Numbered from the stretch's first letter, positions 15,539-24,889 are shown. The stretch is 64,000 nucleotides of DNA from Bradyrhizobium sp. CSA112 (GCF_029051645.1 NZ_JAACFS010000009.1:62001-126000); one strand, 5' to 3'. Numbers and translations are program-made. The notes: generated by a model not told the origin, from the sequence alone.

Positions 15539-17119
15539 ATGTCCGCGCCAGAGCAGCTGACGAACCTCGCCGACATGGTGCGCGAACGCGCCAGAACGCG
15601 CGGCGAGGCGATCGCCTATGAGTTCGAGGGACGCCAGACCAGTTTTTCCGAGTTCGACATCAAGACCAACCGCGTCGCGAACGCGCTGATGGCGCTCGGC
15701 GTCAAGCCGAGCGAGCGGATCGCCTACCTCGGCAAGAACAGCGACATCTATTTCGAGCTCTTGATGGGCGCGATGAAGGCCAAGGCGGTGATGGCGCCGG
15801 TCAACTGGCGCCTGGCCGGCCCCGAGATCGCGTTTATCGTCGACGATTGCAAGGCCCCGGTGCTGTTCGTAGGCCCCGAGTTCATCACACAGGTCCGCAA
15901 CATCAAGCCGCAACTGCCTGATGTCCGGACGGTCATCACGACCGAAGGCGGCGCGCCGGAATGGCAGGATTTTATGGCTTGGCGCGATGCCGCCAACGCG
16001 AGCGATCCGAAGGTCCCAATCAGCCCCAAGGACATCGCGATCCAGCTTTATACGTCGGGCACGACAGGCAAGCCCAAGGGCGCGATGCTGTCGCATGCCA
16101 ACTTCCTCAATCTGGTGAACGCCGGCAGCGAGGCCGAGAAACCCGAATGGAACAAATGGTCGAGCGATGACGTCTCCCTGGTGGCGATGCCGATCTTTCA
16201 CATCGGCGGCTCCGGCTGGGGTGTGATGGGCCTCTATCACGGCGCCAGGGGCGTGATCGCGCGCGAGTTCGATCCGACCAAGGTGCTGGATTTCTTCGAG
16301 CAGTCCGGCATCACCAAACTGTTCATGGTGCCGGCCGCGATGCAATTCGTGGTGCGCCAGCCGCGGGCGCGGCAGGTCGATTTCTCCCGCCTGAAATACA
16401 TGCTCTACGGCGCCTCGCCGATTCCGGCTGCCCTGCTCAAGGAGTGTATCGAGGTGTTCAAATGCGGCTTCGTGCAATTGTACGGCATGACCGAGACGAC
16501 AGGCACCATCGCAGCCCTTCCGCCTGAAGACCATGTCGAGGGGCTGGAGCGCATGCGCTCCGCCGGCAAGGCGCTGCCCGGTATCGAGCTTGCGATCGTC
16601 GACCCCGACGGCAAGCGGCTGCCGCCGCGCCAGGTCGGCGAGATCGCCACCCGTTCCGGCTCCAACATGGCCGGCTACTGGAACCTGCCGGAGGCGACCG
16701 CCAGGACGCTCGGCAGCGACGGCTGGCTGCGCACCGGTGACGCCGGCTACATGGACGAGGACGGCTATCTCTACATCCACGACCGCATCAAGGACATGAT
16801 CATCTCCGGCGGCGAGAACATCTATCCCGCCGAGGTCGAAAGCGCGATCTGCGACCATCCCGATGTCGCCGAGGCCGCCGTGATCGGTGTTCCCGACGAC
16901 AAATGGGGCGAAGCGGTGAAGGCGATCGTGGTGATGAAGCCGGGCAAGCAGGCGACCGCCAGCGACATCATCAATTTCACCCGCGAACGCATCGCGGGAT
17001 TCAAGACGCCGAAGTCGGTCGACTTCATGGCAGCGCTGCCGCGCAATCCGTCGGGGAAGATTTTGCGGCGGAATTTGCGCGAGCCGTACTGGGCGGGGAA
17101 GGATCGGCAGGTGAATTGA
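15539..17119 (+). CDS. AMP-forming long-chain-type acyl-CoA synthetase
   Basis: A 526-residue FadD-like ligase starting MSAPEQLTNLADMVRERARTR; GGAGAG lies just upstream of the ATG. Motifs seen: LYTSGTTGKPKGAMLSHANF, the YGMTETTG motif, the hinge GWLRTGDAGYMDEDGYL, DMIISGGENIYPAEVE, and the terminal Lys in RNPSGKILRRNLREPYW. It converts a carboxylate, ATP and CoA to acyl-CoA, AMP and pyrophosphate. It follows the DECR-type SDR on the same strand with a repeat between them. Chain-length preference cannot be read from sequence. Confidence 0.92.
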   Translation: MSAPEQLTNLADMVRERARTRGEAIAYEFEGRQTSFSEFDIKTNRVANALMALGVKPSERIAYLGKNSDIYFELLMGAMKAKAVMAPVNWRLAGPEIAFIVDDCKAPVLFVGPEFITQVRNIKPQLPDVRTVITTEGGAPEWQDFMAWRDAANASDPKVPISPKDIAIQLYTSGTTGKPKGAMLSHANFLNLVNAGSEAEKPEWNKWSSDDVSLVAMPIFHIGGSGWGVMGLYHGARGVIAREFDPTKVLDFFEQSGITKLFMVPAAMQFVVRQPRARQVDFSRLKYMLYGASPIPAALLKECIEVFKCGFVQLYGMTETTGTIAALPPEDHVEGLERMRSAGKALPGIELAIVDPDGKRLPPRQVGEIATRSGSNMAGYWNLPEATARTLGSDGWLRTGDAGYMDEDGYLYIHDRIKDMIISGGENIYPAEVESAICDHPDVAEAAVIGVPDDKWGEAVKAIVVMKPGKQATASDIINFTRERIAGFKTPKSVDFMAALPRNPSGKILRRNLREPYWAGKDRQVN

Positions 17120-17138
17120 TCTGTGATCTATCAACGAT

Positions 17139-17260
17139 GTCGTCCCTGCGAACGCAGGGACCCATAACCACTGATGCCAGTGCTTATGCTTGGCTGGAGC
17201 TCCAGCGTTTTTCAACAATCGAGATTTGTGGTTATGGGTCCCCGCATTCGCGGGGACGAC
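17139..17260. repeat. Inverted-arm repeat, family A, copy 6
   Basis: Left arm gtcgtccctgcgaacgcagg and an inverted right arm ending attcgcggggacgac, in the convergent gap between the acyl-CoA synthetase and GFA-family genes. Confidence 0.88.
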
Positions 17261-17283
17261 AGCACGTCAAGGCGTAGCACCCG

Positions 17284-17754
17284 TCACTTCTTCATCCGTT
17301 CACGCACCGCGCGGTGGCGCGCCTTCGCCTCATCCGACCAGACCTCCGCGGGATTGTAGAATTCGGCGAACGCTTTTGCGCCCGGCGGCAGCGTCACCCA
17401 AGGCTGCTTGGTCGACGTGAAGATGTGGACGTCAGGCGGGCACTGGGTCGGATCGTCCATGGTGCCGACACGAACGAAGCGCACGGCGGGCCCGGAGCCC
17501 GGATAGTTGCTCCAGACGGCGACCTTGCAGACCGGGCAGCGTGCGATGCGCTGGCCCTTGCCGCTGGCCGACGGCGTATCAATGATCTCGGGCTCGGCGG
17601 CGATATGCTCGACCAGTTCCGCCTCATAGAGCGCGTTGAGGGCATGCACGGTGCCGGTCTCGCGCTGGCACCAGGTGCAGTGGCAGGCGTGCACGATCAT
17701 CGGCCTGCCGTTGAGGCGATAGCGGATATTTTTGCACGTGCATCCACCTTCCAT
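17284..17754 (-). CDS. GFA/CENP-V family zinc protein
   Basis: A 156-residue protein with the cysteine pattern of the GFA (glutathione-dependent formaldehyde-activating) fold: CTC near the N-terminus, CHCTWC at about 24-29 and CPVC at about 72-75, each supplying zinc ligands. Most members are not true formaldehyde-activating enzymes, and the function of most of them is unknown. It lies downstream of an acyl-CoA dehydrogenase on the same strand with an 87-bp gap, so co-transcription is possible. Confidence 0.85.
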   Translation of the reverse strand: MEGGCTCKNIRYRLNGRPMIVHACHCTWCQRETGTVHALNALYEAELVEHIAAEPEIIDTPSASGKGQRIARCPVCKVAVWSNYPGSGPAVRFVRVGTMDDPTQCPPDVHIFTSTKQPWVTLPPGAKAFAEFYNPAEVWSDEAKARHRAVRERMKK

Positions 17755-17841
17755 CTCTCGCTCTCCTCTTTCTGTTTGAGTATGATCCTTGGCCGAAAAC
17801 CCACTTTGCGCTGACGCGGCCCTTCGGGTCGGGGATCATGC

Positions 17842-19116
17842 TCAGTGCTTGCCGGGCCCCATGTAACCGAACAAGAATCCCGCCACCTTCCGCATCTGGA
17901 TTTCCTCGCTGCCTTCGGTGATACGGTAGCGACGGTGATGACGGTAGATGTGCTCGAACGGCTTGTGCCGCGAATAGCCCATGCCGCCATGCACCTGCAT
18001 GGCGCGGTCGGCGGCCTCGCAACACAGCCGGTTTGCCCAATAGTTACACATCGAGACCCGGTCGGACAGCGTGTGCTCAACCTGGGCCTGGGTGAGCTGG
18101 TCCATCTCCCACGCGGTCTTGCGGATCAATAGCCGCAACATCTCCGCCTGCGTCGCCAGTTCCACCAAGGGCCATTGGATCGCCTGGTTCTCCGCCAGCG
18201 CCTTGCCGAACGGCTTTCGCTCGCGGGCGTATTTCACGCTTTCGTTAATGCAGTAGACGGCCGCCCCCAGCGAGCTTGCGGCCTGCCGGATCCGGTTCTC
18301 ATGCACAAAACACTGCGCCAGCGACAGGCCACGGCCGATCTCGCCGAACAGGGCATCCTCGGGCACGAACACATCGGTAAAGCTGACGCGCGGATGGTCG
18401 GTCGGCATGTTGAAGGTCCACATGTACTCCTCGACCTTCACGCCTTCGCTCCTGGCCGGCACCAGGAAGCACGTGATGCCGCGCGCATCGCCGTCATTGC
18501 CGGACGTGCGCGCAAACAGCGCGCAGTGAGTCGCGACATGCATGCCGGTCGTCCACATCTTCTGGCCGTTGATGATCCAGCCCTTGACGTTGTCGCGGGT
18601 CACCTGGATGGCTTTGGTTTCCATATGCGTCGCATCGGAACCATGGTCCGGCTCGGTGAGGCCGAAGGTGATGCGAAACTTGCCGGTGATCGAGCCGTCA
18701 ATCATCGCCTTCTGATCGTCAGTGCCGTAGCGGTCGAGCATGGTGACGATGGGCAGATTGCCGACGATCGAGTGCTCGTTCTGCAGGTCGTTATGCAGGC
18801 CAAGCCCCTTCGAGGCAAAATGCTCGCGGATCACGGCCATCCAGAGGTTTGAACCGTCCTTGCCGCCATAGCGCTTCGGAATCGCAAAGCGCAGATGGCC
18901 GGCGGCGTCGGCGAGGTTCTTCGCCTTGCGCAGCAGCGCTTCCCATTCATGCCGAGGCAGGCCGCCGTTTTCGAAATCGGTGCGCGCCCATTCGCGGCGA
19001 TGATCGAAGAAGCGGATGTTATCGTCGGCCTCCTCCAGCGGCTTGATCTCGCGCGCGATGAAGCGGTCGAGCTCGTCGAGATAGGCTGTGAGGTCGGCAG
19101 GCAGGTTGAAATCCAA
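17842..19116 (-). CDS. Acyl-CoA dehydrogenase
   Basis: A 424-residue flavoenzyme that introduces an alpha-beta double bond into acyl-CoA, passing electrons to ETF. The FAD/substrate signature is FGLTEPDHGSDATHMETKA, then WIINGQKMWTTG. The catalytic base is E401 in YRITEGSEEIQ. HGGMGYSRHKPFEHIYRHHR is the usual C-terminal flavin contact region. The start is TTG: a GGAGCGACC lies at a fitting distance and no ATG or GTG in frame suits the N-terminus MDFNLPADL. It is divergent from the crotonase at 19341. The subfamily differs from the ACAD11-type enzyme at 25518. Confidence 0.92.
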   Translation of the reverse strand: MDFNLPADLTAYLDELDRFIAREIKPLEEADDNIRFFDHRREWARTDFENGGLPRHEWEALLRKAKNLADAAGHLRFAIPKRYGGKDGSNLWMAVIREHFASKGLGLHNDLQNEHSIVGNLPIVTMLDRYGTDDQKAMIDGSITGKFRITFGLTEPDHGSDATHMETKAIQVTRDNVKGWIINGQKMWTTGMHVATHCALFARTSGNDGDARGITCFLVPARSEGVKVEEYMWTFNMPTDHPRVSFTDVFVPEDALFGEIGRGLSLAQCFVHENRIRQAASSLGAAVYCINESVKYARERKPFGKALAENQAIQWPLVELATQAEMLRLLIRKTAWEMDQLTQAQVEHTLSDRVSMCNYWANRLCCEAADRAMQVHGGMGYSRHKPFEHIYRHHRRYRITEGSEEIQMRKVAGFLFGYMGPGKH

Positions 19117-19340
19117 GGTGGTCGCTCCCGGAATTATCGTTTGTTTTGATTTGCGTTTAGGCGCTGCGCGAGCGCTCCTGCTCGGATGGATTTAGCTGAG
19201 AAGACCACGCCCAAGTCAAGCAACGGAATGGACCTTGGCACGCGCGGGGGCGTTGCGTAATTGGATGGTATCGGACGCCGCGCTGGCGCTATGATCGCGG
19301 CCAATATTCTTCGCCGCAGAAAATCCAAACGGGAGCAAAC

Positions 19341-20120
19341 ATGGACCTGAAATTCTCCAAGGTAACGCGCAAGGGACCGATCACGATCATCACGCTGTCG
19401 CGGCCCGAAGTGTACAATGCGTTGCATATCGACGCGCATTTCGAGCTCAACAAGGTGTTCGACGATTTCTCGGCCGATCCCGAGCAATGGGTCGCAATCG
19501 TCACCGGCGCCGGCGACAAGGCGTTCTGCGCCGGCAATGACCTGAAATGGCAGGCCGCGGGCGGCAAGCGCGGCTGGGACAAGGGCGGCTTCGCCGGCCT
19601 CACCTCGCGGTTCGACTGCGACAAGCCGATCATTGCCGCGGTGAATGGCGTCGCGATGGGCGGCGGTTTTGAAATCGCCCTGGCCTGCGACCTCATCATT
19701 GCGTCGGAGAACGCGACGTTCGCGCTGCCCGAGCCGCGCGTCGGCCTCGCAGCGCTTGCCGGCGGCGTGCACCGGCTGCCGCGGCAGATCGGGCTGAAGC
19801 GCGCCATGGGCATGATCCTCACCGCGCGCCACGTCTCGGCCAAGGAGGGGCTTGAACTGGGCTTCGTCAACGAGGTGGTTCCCGCCGGTGAAGCGCTTGC
19901 GGTCGCCGAGCGCTGGGCAGAGACGATCTGCAAGAATTCGCCGATGTCGATCCGTGCTTCCAAGCAGGCGATTCAGCGAGGGCTTGAAGTCTCGCTGGAA
20001 CAGGCGATCGCCGAGCAGCGGGAATATCCCGCGGTGAAGGCGATGGCGGCCTCGCAGGACTACATCGAGGGGCCGAAGGCGTTTGCCGAGAAGCGGCCGC
20101 CGAAGTGGCTGGGGCGGTGA
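19341..20120 (+). CDS. Enoyl-CoA hydratase/crotonase (CaiD-like)
   Basis: A 259-residue crotonase: FCAGNDLKWQAAGG and GVAMGGGFEIALACD form the oxyanion hole, and the first catalytic Glu is in LPEPRVGLAALAGG. At the second hydratase Glu position the sequence reads RAMGMILTAR, with Gly, a pattern seen in carnitinyl-CoA-dehydratase-like and other non-canonical crotonases. It is preceded by GGGAGCAAAC at the ATG. The 224-bp divergent gap to the acyl-CoA dehydrogenase should hold both promoters; none is obvious. Confidence 0.88.
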   Translation: MDLKFSKVTRKGPITIITLSRPEVYNALHIDAHFELNKVFDDFSADPEQWVAIVTGAGDKAFCAGNDLKWQAAGGKRGWDKGGFAGLTSRFDCDKPIIAAVNGVAMGGGFEIALACDLIIASENATFALPEPRVGLAALAGGVHRLPRQIGLKRAMGMILTARHVSAKEGLELGFVNEVVPAGEALAVAERWAETICKNSPMSIRASKQAIQRGLEVSLEQAIAEQREYPAVKAMAASQDYIEGPKAFAEKRPPKWLGR

Positions 20121-20150
20121 GGCTTCTTTGCGCGTAACGGCCTCTCTCTC

Positions 20151-20237
20151 CGTCATGGCCGGGCTTGACCCGGCCATCCACGTCTTGCTTCTCGCAGACA
20201 AAGACGTGGATGCCCGGGACAAGCCCGGGCATGACGA
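20151..20237. repeat. Palindromic repeat, family C, copy 1
   Basis: A long inverted repeat: left arm cgtcatggccgggcttgacc ... catccacgtc, right arm gacgtggatgcccgggacaagcccgggcatgacg (given in two pieces). It lies in the convergent gap before the DUF6285 gene. The second copy is at 25283-25370. Confidence 0.88.
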
Positions 20238-20253
20238 CGGGGTGACATCCGAG

Positions 20254-20628
20254 CTACTTATTTCCCAACTCCCGCTTGTATGACGCGTAATTCGGTTGAT
20301 CGACGGCGAGCTTGTCCATCGTGGTTTGCCAGAGATGTTCGGACAGCCCAGGCGTCTGCAGATCGACCTCGCCTTTGGCAATCTTGTCCGACAACGCGCG
20401 ATTGAGTTCGATCAACGCCCCGTCCATGCCAAGCACCTGCCTCAGCCGCGCGTGCTCTGCGGCATCACCCCCCTGCTCCAACGTCAATTGTCGTGTGACC
20501 AGATCCAGCGCGTTGATGCCAACGCGGAGCTTGAAGGCGTTGTGGCCCTTGATCTCCGGCGCGATCTCGTTGCGGAGGAAGTCCGCGACCGCCTTGATCA
20601 GTTCGGTGGGTGTCGGTTCGTCCTGCAT
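20254..20628 (-). CDS. DUF6285 protein, LvaB-like kinase partner
   Basis: A 124-residue, mostly helical, acidic protein: DEPTPTELIKAVADFLRNEI at the N-terminus and YASYKRELGNK at the end. Family DUF6285 is found next to aminoglycoside-phosphotransferase-like kinases. By gene order and size it corresponds to LvaB, the small subunit that works with LvaA in Pseudomonas levulinate catabolism; this identification is by context and recollection, not alignment. The ATG begins one base after the kinase stop (TAACATG), so the two are translationally coupled and probably form a complex. Confidence 0.8.
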   Translation of the reverse strand: MQDEPTPTELIKAVADFLRNEIAPEIKGHNAFKLRVGINALDLVTRQLTLEQGGDAAEHARLRQVLGMDGALIELNRALSDKIAKGEVDLQTPGLSEHLWQTTMDKLAVDQPNYASYKRELGNK

Positions 20629-20629
20629 G

Positions 20630-21616
20630 TTATTTTCCCCGCGGAACGAGTAGTCTCAGCAAATCGATCTCCGTCTCCGACGAGCGGCGGCCAATCATGG
20701 CGCGTTCCATCGAATGATCCGGGCCGGTGCGAAAGCGCTGCATCATGCCGCAGCACATGATGCCCCAGCGCAGCGTGCCCATCACTTCCCAAAACATCAC
20801 GCGATCAGGATCGACCTTGCGACCCGCTTCCTCGTATCCCGCGAACAACTCTTCGCGCGAACCGAAGCCGCCGACCGGCTTGTCGATCTCGCCAAAGCGC
20901 CAGGAGTTGACGCAGATCCAGCCGAGATCCTCCATGGGATCACCGAAATGCGCGAGCTCCCAGTCCAGCACCGCGCGCACGCCATCGGGGCCGATGATGA
21001 GGTTGCCGTGGCGGAAATCGCCATGCACCAGCGTCACCTCCTTCGACGGTCCGGGATCGCGCTCGCGCAGCCAGCGCAGCGCCAGCTCGAACACCGGACG
21101 CGGCCAATTGAAACTGCGGTATTCCCGCTCTAGGTCGGCGATTTCCTTCGTCGCGGTCATCTCGCGCAGCCTTAGTGACCTTCCAGCCGGCAGACCGTGA
21201 ATGCCGGCGATCACGCGGCCAAGCTGCCGCGCCAGGATCGGCCGTGCCTTGGCAAACTGCTCGTCGCGCAAAATTTTGCGCGCAATGGTCTCGCCCTCGA
21301 TCCTCTGCATGATGAAGCCGGTGCCGAGTTCGTCCTCCGGCTTCAGCACATGCATCACCCGCGGCGACGGCAGGCCGGCGTCATGCGCGAGCTGCATCAA
21401 CGTCGCCTCGGCATCGAGCCCGGCGGCCCGCCCCGGCGACGCGCCATAGCCCGGCGGCGCGCGGCGCAGGATCGCGCCGACATTGCCGCCCGGGTGGATG
21501 ATGTCGAACGTCCAGGTCTCCTGGCTGGCGCCGCCGGAAAGTTTTGCGGCGCCGGTGACGCCGCTCGCTCCCGGATACCAGGAGGCAATGCAACGTTCGA
21601 GTTGGTCCTCGATCAT
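20630..21616 (-). CDS. APH-family phosphotransferase, ACAD10/11-kinase or LvaA-like
   Basis: A 328-residue protein-kinase-fold phosphotransferase. Visible are the Brenner loop HGDFRHGN (198-205), the metal-binding LDWELAHFGDPMEDLGW (DWE at 218-220) and an N-terminal nucleotide loop LSGGASQETWTF. This sub-branch is the N-terminal kinase domain of eukaryotic ACAD10/ACAD11 and the LvaA kinase of Pseudomonas, which phosphorylates the 4-hydroxyl of 4-hydroxyacyl-CoA. Its start overlaps the crotonase stop by four bases (ATGA), and the DUF6285 gene follows one base after its end. Drug resistance is unlikely given these neighbours. Confidence 0.88.
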   Translation of the reverse strand: MIEDQLERCIASWYPGASGVTGAAKLSGGASQETWTFDIIHPGGNVGAILRRAPPGYGASPGRAAGLDAEATLMQLAHDAGLPSPRVMHVLKPEDELGTGFIMQRIEGETIARKILRDEQFAKARPILARQLGRVIAGIHGLPAGRSLRLREMTATKEIADLEREYRSFNWPRPVFELALRWLRERDPGPSKEVTLVHGDFRHGNLIIGPDGVRAVLDWELAHFGDPMEDLGWICVNSWRFGEIDKPVGGFGSREELFAGYEEAGRKVDPDRVMFWEVMGTLRWGIMCCGMMQRFRTGPDHSMERAMIGRRSSETEIDLLRLLVPRGK

Positions 21617-22404
21617 TTGCCTTTGAACTTGGCGGGGCGCTTCTCAAGGAATGCGGTGACGCCTTCCTTGAAGTCTTCGGCCGCGCCCGCGATGCGCTGC
21701 GATTCGAATTCGAGGTTGAGCTGTTCCTCAAAGGAATTTTCCGGGCTATCCCAATAGAGCTTTCGGATCAGCGACAGCGCGATCGTCGGCCCGTTGGCGA
21801 GGTCATGCGCGAGCTTCATCGCCTCTTCCATCAGCACCGCATCGTCATAGACGCGGTTAACGAGGCCCCACTCCAGCGCCTTCTCCGCCGGCAGCCGCTC
21901 GCCCATCAAGGACAGTTCGACCGAGCGTGCCTTGCCGATCATCCGCGGCAGCAGCCAGGTCGAGCCGCAATCCGGCACCAGGCCGATGCGGCGGAACGCC
22001 TGCAGGAAATAGGACGAGCGCGCGCACAGGATCATGTCACCCATCAATGCAAAGCTCATCCCCGCGCCGGCGGCCGGACCGTTGACCGCTGTCACGATCG
22101 GGCAATGCAGCCTGCGCAGCCGCCGCAGGAACGGATGAAAGCCGATCTCCAGCGATTGCCCGGCATTGCTCTTGCCGGGCTTCTGGTTGTTGCGCCCCTG
22201 CAGATTGGCGCCGGTGCAGAAGGCGCGCCCGGCGCCGGTGAGCACGAGGCAGCGCACCTCATCCCGCTTGTCGTCGACCGCGTCGAGCGCCTCGCCGAGA
22301 CCGCCCAGCATGTCCATCGAGACCGCGTTCATGACCTCCTGGTGGTCGAGCCGGAGAATGGCGACTGCGCCGTCGAAATCGAGCGTGACGTGCTTGAATT
22401 GCAT
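21613..22404 (-). CDS. Enoyl-CoA hydratase/isomerase (PaaG-like)
   Basis: A 263-residue crotonase, first gene of the crotonase-kinase-DUF6285 operon. The oxyanion segments are FCTGANLQGR and GPAAGAGMSFALMGD. Instead of the first hydratase Glu it has QAFRRIGLVPDCGSTWLLP; the Asp after VP is the pattern of PaaG/isomerase-type crotonases. A Glu is kept in SVELSLMG. It could isomerise or hydrate the enoyl-CoA formed after phosphate loss in 4-hydroxyacyl-CoA degradation, but that role is inferred from the operon only. Confidence 0.88.
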   Translation of the reverse strand: MQFKHVTLDFDGAVAILRLDHQEVMNAVSMDMLGGLGEALDAVDDKRDEVRCLVLTGAGRAFCTGANLQGRNNQKPGKSNAGQSLEIGFHPFLRRLRRLHCPIVTAVNGPAAGAGMSFALMGDMILCARSSYFLQAFRRIGLVPDCGSTWLLPRMIGKARSVELSLMGERLPAEKALEWGLVNRVYDDAVLMEEAMKLAHDLANGPTIALSLIRKLYWDSPENSFEEQLNLEFESQRIAGAAEDFKEGVTAFLEKRPAKFKGK

Positions 22405-22571
22405 TGTTTCCTCATGACTTGCGTTTACGCGCTATTTCGCTGCGCGGAAGATCGGACGATGTCTCAACCCATATTTGATTTTCCGGGCGCGGTTGTCCAT
22501 GCTTGCGCGAGAACATCTGCCCGCCACCGGGCGCACGGCTTAGCGCGCACGACATCAAATGGAAACATCCA

Positions 22572-23351
22572 ATGAGCATCTTTGACCTGACGGGCCGCAC
22601 GGCGGTCATCACCGGCGGCAATGGCGGCATCGGCCTTGGCATCGCGCAGGCGCTGAACGCGCAAGGCTGCAACGTCTCGATCTGGGGCCGCAATGGCGAG
22701 AAGAACAAAAGCGCAGCGGCAACGATGTCGGCGGGCCCGGGCAAGGTCGACACCCAAATCTGCGACGTCTCCGATCCTGCTTCGGTGAAGGCCGCAATGC
22801 AGGCGACCCTCGACACGTTCGGCCGCGTCGACGGCTGCTTTGCCAATGCCGGCATCGGCGGCGGCGGACGGCGGGCCTTCATCGACCGCACCGAGGAGGA
22901 ATGGCGACGGATGTTCGCGACCAATCTCGACGGCGTCTTCCACGTGTTTCAGGTCGCCGCCCGCCACATGACCGAGCGCGCCGAGGTCGGCGACAAGTTC
23001 GGCCGTCTGGTCGCAACCTCCAGCCTGGCATCGCTGTTCGGCACCGCCCGCAACGAGCACTACGCCGGCACCAAAGCAGCGCTGAACGCGCTATGCCGCG
23101 CGCTTGCGGTCGAACTCGCGCGCCACGGTGTCACCGCGAACGCGATCCTGCCCGGCTGGATCAAGAGCGACATGACCGCCGGCATCATGGCGAACGACAA
23201 GTTCGTCGCCAACGTGATGCCACGCATCCCGGCGCGCCGCTTCGGCGAGCCGAGCGATTTCGGCGGCATCGCGGTGTACATCATGAGCCAGGCGTCGTCG
23301 TATCATACGGCGGATTGTTTCGTGATCGATGGCGGGTATACGGCGTTTTGA
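22572..23351 (+). CDS. SDR-family oxidoreductase
   Basis: A 259-residue classical SDR: ITGGNGGIGLG (cofactor loop), ANAG, catalytic Ser in ATSSLASLFG and Y-x-x-x-K in EHYAGTKAALN. The C-terminal DCFVIDGGYTAF is typical. The ATG at 22572 is preceded by GGAAAC; an earlier in-frame start at 22503 would add a non-conserved arginine-rich stretch. It is divergent from the crotonase-kinase operon with a 167-bp gap. By analogy it could fill the place of LvaD (3-hydroxyacyl dehydrogenase) in that pathway, but the sequence alone does not show the substrate. Confidence 0.88.
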   Translation: MSIFDLTGRTAVITGGNGGIGLGIAQALNAQGCNVSIWGRNGEKNKSAAATMSAGPGKVDTQICDVSDPASVKAAMQATLDTFGRVDGCFANAGIGGGGRRAFIDRTEEEWRRMFATNLDGVFHVFQVAARHMTERAEVGDKFGRLVATSSLASLFGTARNEHYAGTKAALNALCRALAVELARHGVTANAILPGWIKSDMTAGIMANDKFVANVMPRIPARRFGEPSDFGGIAVYIMSQASSYHTADCFVIDGGYTAF

Positions 23352-23377
23352 TGTCGTTTGACGTAGGCGATCTCCAT

Positions 23378-23502
23378 CGTCGTCCCTGCGAACGCAGGGA
23401 CCCATACGCCGCGGCAGCTCTTGTTGGAAAAGACAAGATAACGACGACCTCACAAAACAACTTGGGCCGGTGGCTATGGGTCCCTGCGTTCGCAGGGACG
23501 AC
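23378..23502. repeat. Inverted-arm repeat, family A, copy 7
   Basis: Left arm cgtcgtccctgcgaacgcag and inverted right arm gcgttcgcagggacgac, directly followed by a family D palindrome, so two different repeats fill the convergent SDR/htpX gap. Confidence 0.88.
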
Positions 23503-23511
23503 GGAAGAGCT

Positions 23512-23644
23512 GTAGGGTGGGCAAAGCCACCGGGTCGTGCGAATGCGTGCCCGATGACAGGCTCCGCGTGCCCACCATTTTGCAAGTACGATCGGTGAGA
23601 GAAGATGGTGGGCACGGCGCGAATGCGCCTTTGCCCACCCTACG
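23512..23644. repeat. Palindromic repeat, family D, copy 1
   Basis: Outer arms gtagggtgggcaaag and ctttgcccaccctac; inner arms gcccaccat and atggtgggcac. It ends 15 bp from the htpX stop codon. Other copies: 27008-27095, 31211-31301, 34428-34517. Confidence 0.9.
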
Positions 23645-23659
23645 CGACTTTCCGATAGT

Positions 23660-24595
23660 CTATCCCCACGGTCCGCGCGAGGCCGAGGGGCGGCCCCACG
23701 GGCTGCGGCGGGGATAGTTGCCGCGGGTGCTCGCGGAAAGCGTTCCGCCATGCGCGCCCATCTCCGCCGCAAGCTGCTGCAACGCGGCGATGCGGTTCTC
23801 CGTGGACGGGTGCGTCGTGAACAAATTGTCCATGCCCTGGCCCGACAGCGGGTTGATGATGAACATGTGCGCCGTCGCCGGATTGCGCTCGGCTTCCGGA
23901 TTCGGGACCACATGTGCGGCGTTGGCGATTTTGGCGAGCGCCGACGCCAGCCATGTCGGCTGACCGCAGATGCGCGCGCCGAGATCGTCGGCGGCGTATT
24001 CGCGGGTGCGGCTGATCGCCATCTGCACCAGCATGGCGCCGAGCGGCGCCAGGATCATCATGGCGATCGAGCCGATGATACCCGGGCCTTGGTCGCGGTT
24101 GCCGCCAAAGAACATGCCGAACTGCGCCAGCATCGAGATCGCGCCGGCGATCGTCGCGGTGATGGTCATCAGCAGCGTGTCGTGGTTCCTGATGTGCGCG
24201 AGCTCATGCGCGATCACGCCGGCGAGCTCCTCGCGGCTGAGCGACTGCATGAGGCCCGTCGTCACGGCGACCGCCGCGTTCTGCGGATTGCGGCCGGTGG
24301 CGAACGCGTTGGGCTGCGCTTCGTCCATCACGAACACGCGCGGCATCGGCAGACCGGCGCGGCCGGCCAGCTCGGCGACCAGATTGAAGAGATCGGGCGC
24401 GGTGCTCTGGTCGACCTCATGGGCGCCGTACATCGACAGCACCATGCGATCCGAATTCCAGTAGGCAAACAGGTTGGTCGCGGCGGCGATCACGAGCGCG
24501 ATCACGGCACCGGTGGCACCGCCGATCAGATAGCCGACGCCCATGAAGAGGCCGGTGAGACCGGCCAACAGAATGGCAGTCTTCAGATAGCTCAT
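23660..24595 (-). CDS. htpX: Zinc metalloprotease HtpX
   Basis: A 311-residue integral membrane M48 peptidase that degrades damaged membrane proteins together with FtsH. The ATG at 24595 has AAGGAGACGAC just upstream. Two N-terminal membrane segments (residues about 7-25 and 28-45) precede the zinc site HELAH at 130-134; the third ligand is E199 in SRTREYAADDLG. Two further hydrophobic segments (about 143-163 and 172-193) lie between. The C-terminus carries an odd Gly/Arg/Pro-rich tail (RRSPWGRPSASRGPWG) next to the repeat. Usually induced by envelope or heat stress; no sigma-32 site was seen. Confidence 0.96.
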   Translation of the reverse strand: MSYLKTAILLAGLTGLFMGVGYLIGGATGAVIALVIAAATNLFAYWNSDRMVLSMYGAHEVDQSTAPDLFNLVAELAGRAGLPMPRVFVMDEAQPNAFATGRNPQNAAVAVTTGLMQSLSREELAGVIAHELAHIRNHDTLLMTITATIAGAISMLAQFGMFFGGNRDQGPGIIGSIAMMILAPLGAMLVQMAISRTREYAADDLGARICGQPTWLASALAKIANAAHVVPNPEAERNPATAHMFIINPLSGQGMDNLFTTHPSTENRIAALQQLAAEMGAHGGTLSASTRGNYPRRSPWGRPSASRGPWG

Positions 24596-24889
24596 TGTCG
24601 TCTCCTTGCCGCCTGCGGCGGATGCGCCCTGGCTGGCATTCCAAAGGTAGGAACTCCTCCGGCGGCGCTGCAAGATGCCCGCGGTGCGTCGAGGCGCCGC
24701 GCTCGGGCGTGGAAACCAGTCTTCCGGGCGGGATTACCGAAACGTAATCTGGCGGCCCCGGGGTGCTTCCCGGAGCTCCCGCCAGCCCGCTCGCCAGCTT
24801 GTGCAACGCCAATGGCGGAGTCTACATTGCACGGTAACGAGCACCGCGCGGGGTTGTTCCGCCACGCGAAACTGGGAGGAATTGAGGAA
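24596..24889. other. Divergent intergenic region, htpX / VOC gene
   Basis: 294 bp with no credible gene and no repeat-family member. It should contain both promoters. The only orderly signal seen is the GGGAGGA ribosome binding site for the VOC gene. Confidence 0.5.

Noticed and set aside
15305..17218. 637-codon open frame antisense to the acyl-CoA synthetase
   Set aside because: The sense frame has all ligase motifs; the antisense frame also runs through two repeats and has no recognisable protein feature.
20630..21616. APH-family gene as an aminoglycoside resistance determinant
   Set aside because: Operon with crotonase and DUF6285, and the LDWELAHFGDPMEDLGW form, fit the ACAD10/11-LvaA branch rather than drug kinases.
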